From JACWAE01 sp963847595 (GTDB taxonomy: Bacteria > Chloroflexota > Dehalococcoidia > SZUA-161): 64,000 bases of DNA. This document shows, piece by piece, positions 42,269-50,260 of this stretch. A program made the translations under genes and the position numbers. Where the stretch lies: positions 558,001 through 622,000 of the forward strand of contig CAWKAJ010000001.1 of assembly GCA_963847595.1 (NCBI GenBank). Reading direction: 5' to 3'. Positions within the stretch are counted from its first letter, which is position 1; each line of letters opens with the position of its first letter. Below the pieces are notes generated by a model. That model did not search any database. It was not told the DNA's origin and saw only the letters and a list, made by a program, of their open reading frames with translations.

Positions 42269-42672
42269 GATGAGCCCTCCTCTTTCGTTTTATTATTTCG
42301 TTTTATTATAGCGGAGGACTCTAAATGGCGGTGCTACTGTTTTCGGGGGAAACGTCAACTATAAACCTGATCAATTAAAACGATATAAAGAATTCGATAA
42401 GAAATTCCCTGTATACATAACTCTTGGACTAGGCGGAGAACCCTATTCACCAGACCAAGTTTATTTTATCCCTGTCAAGGATATTCAATATTCATATCCA
42501 AAACTATTTCGTTCGTTCTTAAAAAAGTATAAGGTTCCTAATGACAAACCTATTGACTATGAACGTCTCCAATAGGTCATGAATCTTCGGGATTTCTTAT
42601 CCGGATTGACTATAACGATACTTCCCGCGAGGAAAATCCGCCCGATGACTTCCACAAAGAGGCAGGTAAGTG

Positions 42673-42725
42673 GTTTAGCTTAGTGGTCGGGGTGGGCGGA
42701 TTTGAACCGCCGACCTCATGGTCCC
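42673..42725. repeat. Island right boundary: attR-like repeat within tRNA-Pro
   Basis: The 53-bp partner of 37089-37141. It covers the 3' half of the intact tRNA-Pro gene, so the island is placed directly at the tRNA 3' end and insertion kept the tRNA whole. Confidence 0.88.
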
Positions 42726-42760
42726 AAACCATGCGCGCTAATCCGCTGCGCCACACCCCG
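42684..42760 (-). tRNA. tRNA-Pro (anticodon TGG)
   Basis: Complete cloverleaf on the minus strand. Acceptor CGGGGTG pairs with CACCCCG, the D arm has GCGCAGC, the anticodon stem CATGG/CCATG encloses TTTGGGA with anticodon TGG, and the T arm has GGTTCAAATCC. Discriminator A and an encoded CCA. The 5' CGGGGTGTGGCGCAGC is typical of tRNA-Pro. Confidence 0.95.
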
Positions 42761-42788
42761 ATTCGCCACACCAAATAAGGGGCCTACC

Positions 42789-42863
42789 TGGCACCCCTGG
42801 CGGGACTCGAACCCGCGCTCCTGGCTCCGGAGGCCAGTGCTCTATCCTCTGAGCTACAGGGGC
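42789..42863 (-). tRNA. tRNA-Arg (anticodon CCG)
   Basis: Minus strand cloverleaf. Acceptor GCCCCTG pairs with CAGGGGT (one G-T), anticodon stem CTGGC/GCCAG around CTCCGGA with anticodon CCG, T arm GGTTCGAGTCC, discriminator G and encoded CCA. It lies 28 bp upstream of tRNA-Pro on the same strand, so the two are probably co-transcribed. Confidence 0.94.
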
Positions 42864-42941
42864 ACAGCAGTATAATACTCTTACCTCGTCATGCTTTCAA
42901 GATTAAGAAGCTCCGAAAATGCTAGTAAACGCCGAGTTGGG

Positions 42942-43057
42942 AAATCCGAAATCCTAATTTCTAAACTCTAAACAATATCAAATTCTCAAAATTCAAATAC
43001 TTCAAACACCTTTGATTTGGCAATTTGGATTTTGAATTTGTCTAGGATTTCGGATTT
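42942..43057. repeat. AT-rich inverted repeat element
   Basis: AAATCCGAAATCCTA near 42942 is matched by TAGGATTTCGGATTT near 43043-43057, enclosing AT-rich internal complementarities (AAATTCAAAT / GAATTT). One arm overlaps the stop codon of the MBL gene. It may end transcription of that operon. Elements of this wording recur between genes in related genomes, to my recollection. Confidence 0.6.
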
Positions 43058-43889
43058 AGGGCTTAGGATTTACTCTCCTGAGAGCGTATTCTTCACCTAA
43101 AACGGCAACCTTTTTCTCTCTGACCAGCTTCCTCAGGTGAGCCAGGACCTGCCTTCGTGCCAGCTCCAGAAGGCGCTGATCCAACTCAGGGTATATCTCG
43201 GCTACCAGCCTGGCCACGGTCTTCCTGCCCTGCCTCAGGCTGGACAATACCTGCCGCTCTCGCTCCCGGCGGTGTGCGATCAGCTCCTTGATTTTCAGTT
43301 CCGGCTCATGTATCGGCGGGCCGTGCCCGGGGCATATCAGACGGACGTCGTATTTCAGAAGCTTCTTCAGAGAATCTATGTACTGGGTCATATCGCCCTC
43401 AGGGGCATCGACGAAAGTAGTGCCGATACCCAGAATATGATCTCCGGTGAACAGAACCTTGTTCTCCCTCACATAGACGCAGATGCTGGCAGGGCTATGG
43501 CCCGGCGTATAGACCATTTCCAGGTGTATGCCGCCTATGTCCAAGACATCGCCGTCTTCCACCAGAATATCCCCTGTCACCCGATACTTTCTTCTCGCCT
43601 CGCCAGCGGCAAGACGATGCATCACCACTTGAGCGCCGGTCGCCTTCCTGATTGCACGGCAGCCCCCGATGTGGTCAGGGTGAGGGTGAGTGACTATGAT
43701 ATATGCCAGCTTCAACGGGGCCAGCCGCCTGATGTACTCAACCCTGCTTTTAGCTGCTTCTCTGTCCTCGAATCCCGAATCTATAAGCGCAGCCTCTTTG
43801 CCCACCACAAGGTAGACGTTGGGCACATATACCCCCATGAATGTCCAGGTGGACATCGGAATCGAGTGAACGCCGGGAGCTATTTCCAT
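43056..43889 (-). CDS. Metallo-beta-lactamase fold hydrolase
   Basis: About 277 residues, MBL superfamily. Metal motif THPHPDHIGG near residues 65-74, then GHSPASICVYV, FTGDHILGIGT and a CPGHGPPI His, with a C-terminal helical region (HRRERERQVL) as in the glyoxalase-II/LACTB2-like group. The substrate is unknown. ATG at 43889 (MEIAPGVHS) has AGGAAAG upstream; ATG at 43985 would overlap terC. 25 bp downstream of the TerC gene. Confidence 0.88.
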   Translation of the reverse strand: MEIAPGVHSIPMSTWTFMGVYVPNVYLVVGKEAALIDSGFEDREAAKSRVEYIRRLAPLKLAYIIVTHPHPDHIGGCRAIRKATGAQVVMHRLAAGEARRKYRVTGDILVEDGDVLDIGGIHLEMVYTPGHSPASICVYVRENKVLFTGDHILGIGTTFVDAPEGDMTQYIDSLKKLLKYDVRLICPGHGPPIHEPELKIKELIAHRRERERQVLSSLRQGRKTVARLVAEIYPELDQRLLELARRQVLAHLRKLVREKKVAVLGEEYALRRVNPKP

Positions 43890-43914
43890 CTTTTCTACTT
43901 TCCTGCTACTATCG

Positions 43915-44901
43915 CTAGCCCTTATCCTGGTTAGCTTGTGTCGGCCCTTTCCCCTCATCGGGCAACTCCGAGGGCACCGGCACAATCTCTTGCTTGCGCG
44001 GCCAGATAATGGATGCTATCACGGCAATCAATAGTACACCGGCAACCACGCCCAACGCAATCTCCGTAGGAATCTTATAAAAGTGAGCGATCAGCATCTT
44101 AACCCCCACAAAGATGAGGACAGCTATGAGCCCGTAACGGAGATAATAGAACAGCCGCATAACTCCGGCCAGCGCGAAATAGAGCGACCTCAGCCCCAGG
44201 ATAGCGAAAATATTGGAGGTATAAACTATAAAGGGGTTCAACGTAATGCCGAGCACTGCCGGAATCGAGTCCAGGGCGAACACGACGTCCGTGGTCTCGA
44301 CAATCAGCACCACAATCAACAGAGGCGTGACAAAGTAAAGCCCCGCCCTCTTTACCAGAAACTTGTCATCTTCGTAGCTCTCCGTTACCCGTACAAACCT
44401 CCGGAACAGCCTGAGCACTGGGTTCTTTTCCGGCTCTATCTTCTCGTGCTTCTGAAAAGCCATCCTTATGGCGGTTATGACCAGGAATGTTCCAAAGATG
44501 TAGAATACCCAGTCGAATCTGTTCAGCAATTCTATGCCGGCCACGATGAAAATCAATCGCATGAAGATGGCGCCGATAATGCCCCAGTAAAGGACTTTAT
44601 GTTGATACTTGGGAGCCACAGCAAAGTAGGCGAAAATCAGCAAAAAGACAAAGAGGTTGTCTACGCTGAGAGATTCCTCGATAATGTAGCAGGTCAAAAA
44701 TTCCAGGGCATGTCCGTGGCCGCGCCACAGGTAAATACCTAGACAGAACAGGAGAGCCAGGGCAACCCAGAAGGCAGTCCACAGCAGAGCCTCTTTGATC
44801 TTGATCTCGTGAGCCCTGCGATTGAAAACCTTGAGGTCCAGCGTCAGCATCACGACCACGAAGACGCCGAAGCCAACCCACCACAGAATTTGGCTCTCCA
44901 T
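43915..44901 (-). CDS. TerC/Alx family integral membrane protein
   Basis: 328 residues with about nine membrane helices. TerC hallmarks are EESLSVDNLFVFLLIF near residue 75 and ETTDVVFALDSIPAVLGIT near 205, with acidic residues within helices that bind metal. The family exports manganese or supports tellurite resistance. I looked upstream for the yybP-ykoY manganese riboswitch and did not find its conserved core. The ATG shares a base with the stop of a 49-codon frame (TAATG). Confidence 0.9.
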   Translation of the reverse strand: MESQILWWVGFGVFVVVMLTLDLKVFNRRAHEIKIKEALLWTAFWVALALLFCLGIYLWRGHGHALEFLTCYIIEESLSVDNLFVFLLIFAYFAVAPKYQHKVLYWGIIGAIFMRLIFIVAGIELLNRFDWVFYIFGTFLVITAIRMAFQKHEKIEPEKNPVLRLFRRFVRVTESYEDDKFLVKRAGLYFVTPLLIVVLIVETTDVVFALDSIPAVLGITLNPFIVYTSNIFAILGLRSLYFALAGVMRLFYYLRYGLIAVLIFVGVKMLIAHFYKIPTEIALGVVAGVLLIAVIASIIWPRKQEIVPVPSELPDEGKGPTQANQDKG

Positions 44902-45050
44902 TAAAGCTGCACCTTCTTCTCTGCACTGTGGCTGTCAGGCAAAATCTGCGGGGAGTACAGAGGAGGCAATCCTTCAATGTCCGTGGGGGTAATCTCTGCA
45001 GCGATAGGAGATACCTGCGTCACAGCCACTATCGGGCTCATGGCATGCAT
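44901..45050 (-). CDS. Possible 49-residue protein between accC and terC
   Basis: An open frame starting MHAMSPIVAVTQVSPIAAEI and ending EKKVQL, with its TAA overlapping the terC ATG, which is the main argument that it is translated. It is proline-rich and soluble and I recognise no family. SD support is weak (GGGAC some 12 bases upstream). The alternative is an untranslated terC leader. Confidence 0.35.
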   Translation of the reverse strand: MHAMSPIVAVTQVSPIAAEITPTDIEGLPPLYSPQILPDSHSAEKKVQL

Positions 45051-45089
45051 CAAGAGGATGTCCCGCTACCTTTACCTCTCACTCAGGGT

Positions 45090-46484
45090 TTAAGTGAATA
45101 CCCCGGCCTTCTTAAGCTCGCGGAGCTTCTTCAATATCCCCTGTTCCTCCACAAAGTGGGTGGTGTAATCTCCTTTTCGGAACGACTCGTTGTCCAGGGC
45201 TACTATGTGGAACGGGATATTGGTCTTAACCCCTTCGATCTGGTATTCCTTGAGCGCCCTCTTCATAGTCTCAATAGCTTCAGTGCGGTTTCTGCCCCAG
45301 GACAGCAGCTTAGCTATCAAGGGGTCATATTCAAATGGTATGGCGTATCCTGCGTAGACACCGCCATCCACTCTGACACCGAAACCGCCCGGCGGGTTGT
45401 AGGCTATAAGTTTAGCCGGGGCAGGCATGAAATTCATGAACGGGTCCTCGGCGTTGATCCTGCATTCTATGCTCCAGCCCCGGAGCTTAATATCTTGTTG
45501 ACTGTAGCCCAGCTCCTCGCCGGCAGCTATCCTTATCTGTTCCTTGACCAGATTGATACCGGTTAAAAGCTCACTGAGAGGATGTTCTACTTGAAGACGC
45601 GTGTTGACCTCGTTGAAGTAATATTCGTTGCGGTCCATAGAGTAGATGAACTCCACAGTGAGCGCATTCACATATTTTAGAATCTTGGCTACCTTAACAG
45701 CGTCGGAGCCCATCTTCTCTCTCAGTTGAGGGGTCATTATCGGAGAGGGGCCCTCCTCGATAAGCTTTTGATACCTTCTCTGCACTGAGCACTCGCGGTC
45801 GCTCACATAGACCGTGTTGCCCTTCTTGTCAGCCAGGATCTGAAACTCTATATGTTTAGCTCTGGTGATATATTTCTCGATATAGAACGCAGGCAGGCCG
45901 AAAGCCTCGCTGCCCAGCGATTTAGCGTAATCCATCGCCGCCTGCAGCTCTTCTTTGTTCTTGGCTACTTTCATGCCTATTCCGCCGCCCGCGCCGCTCG
46001 GTTTCACAATCACGGGATAGCCGATGCTATCCGCCACGTCGAAAGCCTTGACCATGCCGGCGGCATCATCGATAGCCCCATCCGAGCCGGGCGATACCGG
46101 AACGCCGTTCTTCTTCATCAGGTCGCGGGACTTATGCTTGGGTTTAGCCTCATGCATGGAATAGCTGGGAGGGCCGATGAATACAATGCCCCGGGCTTCG
46201 CACGCCTCCACAAACTTCGGGTTTTCCGCGAGAAAACCATATCCCGGATAAATCGCTTCAGCCTGTGCCTTCTCAGCTATGCCCAGTATCTTCTCCATGT
46301 TCAGGTAGCTGGAATTGGGCTCCGGGTCTCCCAGGGGGTAGGACTCATCGGCATTTTTTACGAATAGCGCCGCAGCATCTTTGTCCGAGAAAACGGCCAC
46401 AGACCGTATCCCCATCTCCCTGCATTCCCTTACTGCCCTGAGGGCGATTTCTCCACGGTTAGCTACCAGGATCTTTTTGAACAT
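45090..46484 (-). CDS. accC: Biotin carboxylase subunit of an acyl-CoA or pyruvate carboxylase
   Basis: Carboxylates the biotin of the carrier protein using ATP and bicarbonate. 464 residues with complete domains: KKILVANRGEIALRAVR, AIYPGYGFLAENPKF, the ATP-grasp GGGIGMKVA (the usual GGGGKGM-type loop, slightly altered), FNEVNTRLQVEHPLSE and the C-terminal GWSIECRINAEDP. ATG follows GAGGTAAAGG. The biotin carrier gene lies 37 bp upstream, and the carboxyltransferase is divergent, 730 bp away. Confidence 0.92.
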   Translation of the reverse strand: MFKKILVANRGEIALRAVRECREMGIRSVAVFSDKDAAALFVKNADESYPLGDPEPNSSYLNMEKILGIAEKAQAEAIYPGYGFLAENPKFVEACEARGIVFIGPPSYSMHEAKPKHKSRDLMKKNGVPVSPGSDGAIDDAAGMVKAFDVADSIGYPVIVKPSGAGGGIGMKVAKNKEELQAAMDYAKSLGSEAFGLPAFYIEKYITRAKHIEFQILADKKGNTVYVSDRECSVQRRYQKLIEEGPSPIMTPQLREKMGSDAVKVAKILKYVNALTVEFIYSMDRNEYYFNEVNTRLQVEHPLSELLTGINLVKEQIRIAAGEELGYSQQDIKLRGWSIECRINAEDPFMNFMPAPAKLIAYNPPGGFGVRVDGGVYAGYAIPFEYDPLIAKLLSWGRNRTEAIETMKRALKEYQIEGVKTNIPFHIVALDNESFRKGDYTTHFVEEQGILKKLRELKKAGVFT

Positions 46485-46521
46485 TATCCTTTACCTCTCT
46501 AAATTTGGAGGATTAAGCTCC

Positions 46522-46743
46522 TTAACATTCGATAAGTACGATAAGGTCTCCCGTTTCCACTGTCTGCCCTGCAGCGACCTTGACCTCTACCACCGTGCCC
46601 TCTACAGGCGACAATATCGGGTTTTGCATCTTCATCGATTGCAGTACGCAGATTTCGCCGTCCTCCGTTATCGAGCAGCCCGCAGTGACAGCCACACTGA
46701 CTATTTTGCCCGGTATCGGAGCTTCGATTCTTTCCTGAGACAT
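46522..46743 (-). CDS. Biotin carrier protein (biotinyl domain)
   Basis: 73 residues forming a single biotinyl/lipoyl-type domain with the biotin-lysine hairpin LQSMKMQNPI; the usual E-A-M-K-M reads Q-S-M-K-M. There is no N-terminal linker, so it is the minimal carrier. ATG with AGGAG upstream. First gene of the run carrier, carboxylase, small frame, terC, MBL. Confidence 0.9.
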   Translation of the reverse strand: MSQERIEAPIPGKIVSVAVTAGCSITEDGEICVLQSMKMQNPILSPVEGTVVEVKVAAGQTVETGDLIVLIEC

Positions 46744-47286
46744 CTCTAATTACACTCCTTTGCTACCCTAAGTTCTGCCTGGAAGTCCGTGCTAATGTCG
46801 GTGCCGCTCAGCTTGCGCCAGAGCAGACACAACTCAAATTAGTCTATACTTAGTGTCATTCTATGTCAAGAGTAAACGTTCAAAGGCGAAGGGCAGGGCG
46901 CTTCTGCCAAGGCGGGCTCTCCCAACCTCTTTCAAGGCTCGGTCCCCAGGGAGTCCAGAGGGATTAAAAAGATATGGAGGATTGCCCTCGGCCGGTTTTT
47001 CATTGGTGGAGGATACGGTGTATCTATGTCACCCTGAGTGTAACGAAGGGTCTCTGAGATTCTTCGCTTTGCTCAGAATGACATCATAACCGGAGTGTGC
47101 AGAGGGGCAAAGCCCCTTTGCTGGGGGTTTGGGGGTATCCCCCAGTTTCTTAAAGTCCCCCAAGACTGGGGGATTTAGGGGGTTCAAGAAGATGATTATA
47201 AACCTCTTCCAGGATAGTTGACGGCAATTCTATTAACACATAAAATTTATTCTAATGTCCGAATTTTACCGCGTTGTCCCGAAGTG
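46744..47286. repeat. Repeat-rich gap between carrier and carboxyltransferase genes
   Basis: Three elements are visible. 46890-46990 has palindromic pieces I cannot classify. 47023-47084 is a hairpin-type element beginning TCACCCTGAGTGTAACGAAGGG and ending GCTCAGAATGACA. 47097-47205 is a good copy of the multi-hairpin repeat (see 1639-1750). This is the divergent promoter region for the carboxylase genes. Confidence 0.7.
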
Positions 47287-48840
47287 ATGAGCATGGGTTC
47301 GAAGCCGCTAAGAGAGAAGCTGACAGCGCTCGACAAGATGGGCCACAGGCTCAGGCAGGGCGGCAGCCTGGCCAGAATAGAGAGACATCGCGCCAAAGGT
47401 AAACTCCTAGCGCGCGACAGGATAGAGAGGCTTCTCGACCCCGATACTTTCCAGGAGCTTGACCTCTGGGGCACCCCTATGGCTACAGGGACTCTCACCG
47501 ACTATAAAAAGGGCCCTGCAGATGGCGTTGCTGTAGGCTACGGCCGGGTAAACGGACGCCCTGTCTACGTCTGGTCGCAGGATGCCACCGTTTTCGGCGG
47601 CACCGTAGCCACAGTCCATGCCCGAAAGATAACCATGGTCATGGAGAAGGCCATACAGGCCAGGGTTCCGATTGTCGGCATCATCGACTCCGAGGGCCCG
47701 CGAATCGAGGACGCCATTCAGTATTATCGCTTCTATTCCCCCGAATCTATGGTCTATTTTCAGACCCTGGCCTCAGGCGTAATTCCCCAGGTCTCTCTGA
47801 TAATGGGGCCCTGCGTTGGCGAGATGGCCATCTCCGCCTCTTTAGCTGATTTCGTTTTCATGGTCAGGAATACCAGCCATATGCACGTAGCGCCGCTTCC
47901 TGAGCGCAAGGCTGCCGAGAAGGTGGGCAATGCCTCGGTACATGCTTACGATACCGGCTGCTGCGATGTGCTTGCTGAAGATGATGAAGAATGCCTGCGT
48001 AAATGTCGTGAGCTATTGAATTACCTGCCTTCGCATAACGCTGAGCCTGCTCCGGTCATAGACACCGGCGACGACCCCGACCGCAGGGAGGAAGAGCTTC
48101 TGGAGATAGTCCCCTTCAATATGAAGAAGGCCTTCGACATGCACCGCATAATTTCCCTGATTGTAGACAACGGCAAGCTGTTTGAGATAAAGCAGCAGTG
48201 GGCAACCAACCTGATAACGTGTTTTGCACGGCTGGCCGGACAAACGGTGGGCTTCATAGCCAATAACCCACAGTCCCTGGGAGGCTCCCTGACACTCGAT
48301 GCTGCCGATAAGATGGCGCGCTTCGTCAGGTTCTGCGATGCTTTCAACATACCCCTGGTCTGGCTGGCAGATACCCCTGCCTTTCTGCCCGCAGTGGAAG
48401 AGGAGACCCGGGGCCTGATACGGCACGGCTGCAAAGTGGTATTCTCCAATGCCGAGGCTTCGGTGCCTCAAATCACCATCGCCATACGCAAGCTCTACGG
48501 AGGTGGAGGAGTAGCCATGCCCGGCACGACTCTGGGTGGCGACCTCGATGTGGCCTGGCCCTCTGTAGAACGCGGCCTCATGGGTCCGGAGGCGGCAGTA
48601 TCCATCATCTACAGGAAAGAGCTGAGAGCCCTTAAGGACAAGGATGAAGCCGCATTAAAAGAACGGCATGCTCAGAGGGTCTTGGAGATGCAGCAGAGGC
48701 TGCGCCACCTTGAGCGCGAGTGGGGCCAAGAGTTTATCGACCCTCGTGACACCCGCCCTTTCCTTATCAAAGCCCTCAAGACATTTGCCCGCAGAGAAGA
48801 AGGCCGCCCTCCCCGCAAACACGAAAACATGCGCCTCTAA
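47287..48840 (+). CDS. Acyl-CoA carboxyltransferase subunit (propionyl/methylmalonyl-CoA type)
   Basis: Transfers CO2 from carboxybiotin to an acyl-CoA. About 517 residues with the two crotonase-like halves of the PccB/MmdA family. Segments: N-terminal LRQGGSLARIERHRAKGKLLARDRIERLLD, then GVAVGYGRVNGRPVYVWSQDATVFGG, GPCVGEMAISASLADF, and in the second half VGFIANNPQSLGGSLTLDAADKMARFVRFCDAFNIPLVWLADTPAFLP and GGGVAMPGTTLGGD. ATG at 47287 (or 47293) is chosen over a TTG 69 bases upstream that lies in repeat sequence. Confidence 0.9.
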   Translation: MSMGSKPLREKLTALDKMGHRLRQGGSLARIERHRAKGKLLARDRIERLLDPDTFQELDLWGTPMATGTLTDYKKGPADGVAVGYGRVNGRPVYVWSQDATVFGGTVATVHARKITMVMEKAIQARVPIVGIIDSEGPRIEDAIQYYRFYSPESMVYFQTLASGVIPQVSLIMGPCVGEMAISASLADFVFMVRNTSHMHVAPLPERKAAEKVGNASVHAYDTGCCDVLAEDDEECLRKCRELLNYLPSHNAEPAPVIDTGDDPDRREEELLEIVPFNMKKAFDMHRIISLIVDNGKLFEIKQQWATNLITCFARLAGQTVGFIANNPQSLGGSLTLDAADKMARFVRFCDAFNIPLVWLADTPAFLPAVEEETRGLIRHGCKVVFSNAEASVPQITIAIRKLYGGGGVAMPGTTLGGDLDVAWPSVERGLMGPEAAVSIIYRKELRALKDKDEAALKERHAQRVLEMQQRLRHLEREWGQEFIDPRDTRPFLIKALKTFARREEGRPPRKHENMRL

Positions 48841-48846
48841 ACCATG

Positions 48847-48965
48847 TAAATGTCATTCTGAGCTTTAGCGAAGAATCTCGGTATTTAGGCCTGCCTGCTA
48901 TTTTCGTTCTTCGTGGTGCTGATTGCAGTCAGCATGACGGATTCCTGCTTACGCAGGAATCCAGT
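48847..48965. repeat. Dispersed ATGTCATTCTGAG-type repeat
   Basis: Begins ATGTCATTCTGAGCTTTAGC and ends CAGCATGACGGATTCCTGC, then a small hairpin TTCCTGCTTACGCAGGAA. Related in its ends to 47023-47084. No gene is visible in the 218-bp gap. Confidence 0.55.
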
Positions 48966-49058
48966 AGGCGCACAGCGTGATGTACCCTGGCGCTCCCGCT
49001 ACTTCTCTTGAAAAGAGCTCGTATATTGAGCATTAATGGTCACCCAGAAGGCCACAAA

Positions 49059-50036
49059 TCAAGAGGTAAGAAAAGCTTCACGCAGCGCAGCGCTGGCTTC
49101 TTCAATGCCGTTTCTAGCTTGATTTAACAATCCATCCATACTCATGAACCCGTGGATCATGCCCTTGTATCGTGTGCACTTAACAGAGACCCCTGCCTTT
49201 TTCAGCCTTTTCGCGTAAGATTCACCACCATCTCTCAACACATCGAACTCGGCTGTAATCACAAGCGCAGGTGGCAGACCACTCAGGTCTGGAGCTAGTA
49301 ATGGCGATGCCAGGGGGTTCAGTCTGTCCTCTTCGCAGTTTAGGTATTGCTCACAAAACCATTCCCCATCACCCTTGGTTAAAAAATAGCCGTCTGCATA
49401 GTTACGGTATGAGTCAGTGTTAGATGATGAGACATCAGTCACGGGATACATCAGCAGTTGATATTTTAGGGTAGGTCCATCCTGGTCACGCGCCATAATA
49501 GCCACTACTGCCGCCAAATTGCCTCCGGCACTGTCCCCCCCCACAGCAATACGGGTGGGATCACCGTTAATGCGATGGGCATTCTTTGCCACCCATTGGG
49601 TAGCAGCGTATGCATCTTCTACCGCTGCCGGAAACTTGTGTTCCGGTGCAAGTCGATAGTCAACGGAAACCACAACACAACAAGCCCTGTTTGCGAGAGA
49701 GCGGCACAGGTTGTCGTGGGTATCGAGGTCGCAGAGTACAAAACCACCTCCGTGGAAGAAGACAAATATAGGGAATGGGCTGTCACCTCCAGGTGTGTAG
49801 ATTCGCAGGGGAATTTCCCCCCCGGGACCGGGAATTGTCAGGTTCTCTACATTGGCAACTACTTCCGGTTCCGAGGAAAGTGCCGCCATACCCTTCATCG
49901 TCTCTCTGGCTTGAGTTGGTGCTAGCGTGTGAAAGGGTGGTAGATTCATCTGTGCCATCTGTTGCAATAGAGCTTCAGCTTGGGGATCAAGTTGTTTCTT
50001 AGTCTTGGGTTTATGCTGTACTTTTTGGGATTCCAT
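49059..50036 (-). CDS. Alpha/beta hydrolase, hormone-sensitive-lipase (Aes) family
   Basis: 325-residue esterase. HGGGF oxyanion motif (VFFHGGGFVLCDLDTH near residue 92), nucleophile in VGGDSAGGNLAAV near 165, acid in EFDVLRDGG and the His in MIHGFMSM near the C-terminus, so all HSL-family elements are present. It has a short lysine-rich N-terminus and no signal peptide. Likely acts on short acyl esters. ATG after GAGGAG. It is transcribed alone, divergent from the M28 peptidase gene. Confidence 0.92.
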   Translation of the reverse strand: MESQKVQHKPKTKKQLDPQAEALLQQMAQMNLPPFHTLAPTQARETMKGMAALSSEPEVVANVENLTIPGPGGEIPLRIYTPGGDSPFPIFVFFHGGGFVLCDLDTHDNLCRSLANRACCVVVSVDYRLAPEHKFPAAVEDAYAATQWVAKNAHRINGDPTRIAVGGDSAGGNLAAVVAIMARDQDGPTLKYQLLMYPVTDVSSSNTDSYRNYADGYFLTKGDGEWFCEQYLNCEEDRLNPLASPLLAPDLSGLPPALVITAEFDVLRDGGESYAKRLKKAGVSVKCTRYKGMIHGFMSMDGLLNQARNGIEEASAALREAFLTS

Positions 50037-50260
50037 TTTGCTTCTCCTCGTAACCTTAGTATATATTGAGGTCGTCTATTAATCGTGTTAGAACTTGGTA
50101 GCCTTTTATACCACCGGTATAGTGACTTGTCAACTGCTCTGCAACCCCGCTTGAAACGATGTCTCCTTGTAGCTCAACGCACCACGAGGGCTTGGTTTTG
50201 CAGGTGGCTGACCTTATAATGAGGAGACGCCGGTCACAGCGTTACCCGATTCCCGAGAAC

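Larger units (their letters stand above)
41149..42358 (-). mobile_element. IS3-family insertion sequence, copy 2
   Basis: About 1210 bp, nearly identical to copy 1 apart from a 13-bp tandem duplication near the right end (CGTTTTATTATTT at about 42286-42310). Target duplication CTAT on both sides. It interrupts the nuclease gene. Near-perfect identity of the two copies implies recent transposition or conversion. Confidence 0.93.
40861..42578 (+). pseudogene. PD-(D/E)XK-like nuclease gene split by IS copy 2
   Basis: The first 96 codons (40861-41148) and a tail at 42359-42578 are one gene. Deleting the IS and one CTAT duplicate joins ...KVECY to KPDQLKRYKEFDKKFPVYIT in frame and runs to a TAG, giving about 168 residues. 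The 5' part has GEAFEGYIREYLF, then PDFKF and, after a strand, FWVEAKYRSRY, which matches the D...ExK core of PD-(D/E)XK nucleases (restriction-endonuclease-like). The tail YITLGLGGEPYSPDQVYFIPV fits small family members. As it stands the gene is interrupted and the truncated product ends at a stop supplied by the IS. It is more AT-rich than the chromosome around it. Confidence 0.78.

Noticed and set aside
44902..45089. Manganese riboswitch (yybP-ykoY) upstream of terC
   Set aside because: The conserved loop sequences of that riboswitch were not found; the region instead contains a possible small reading frame.
46890..46990. Possible further copy of the multi-hairpin repeat
   Set aside because: Only short fragments match (CCAGAGGGATT, GGAGGATTGCCCTC); similarity is too weak to assign.
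47218..47286. Earlier TTG start for the carboxyltransferase
   Set aside because: It would add 23 residues translated from the gap after a dispersed repeat, without an SD, and unlike family N-termini.
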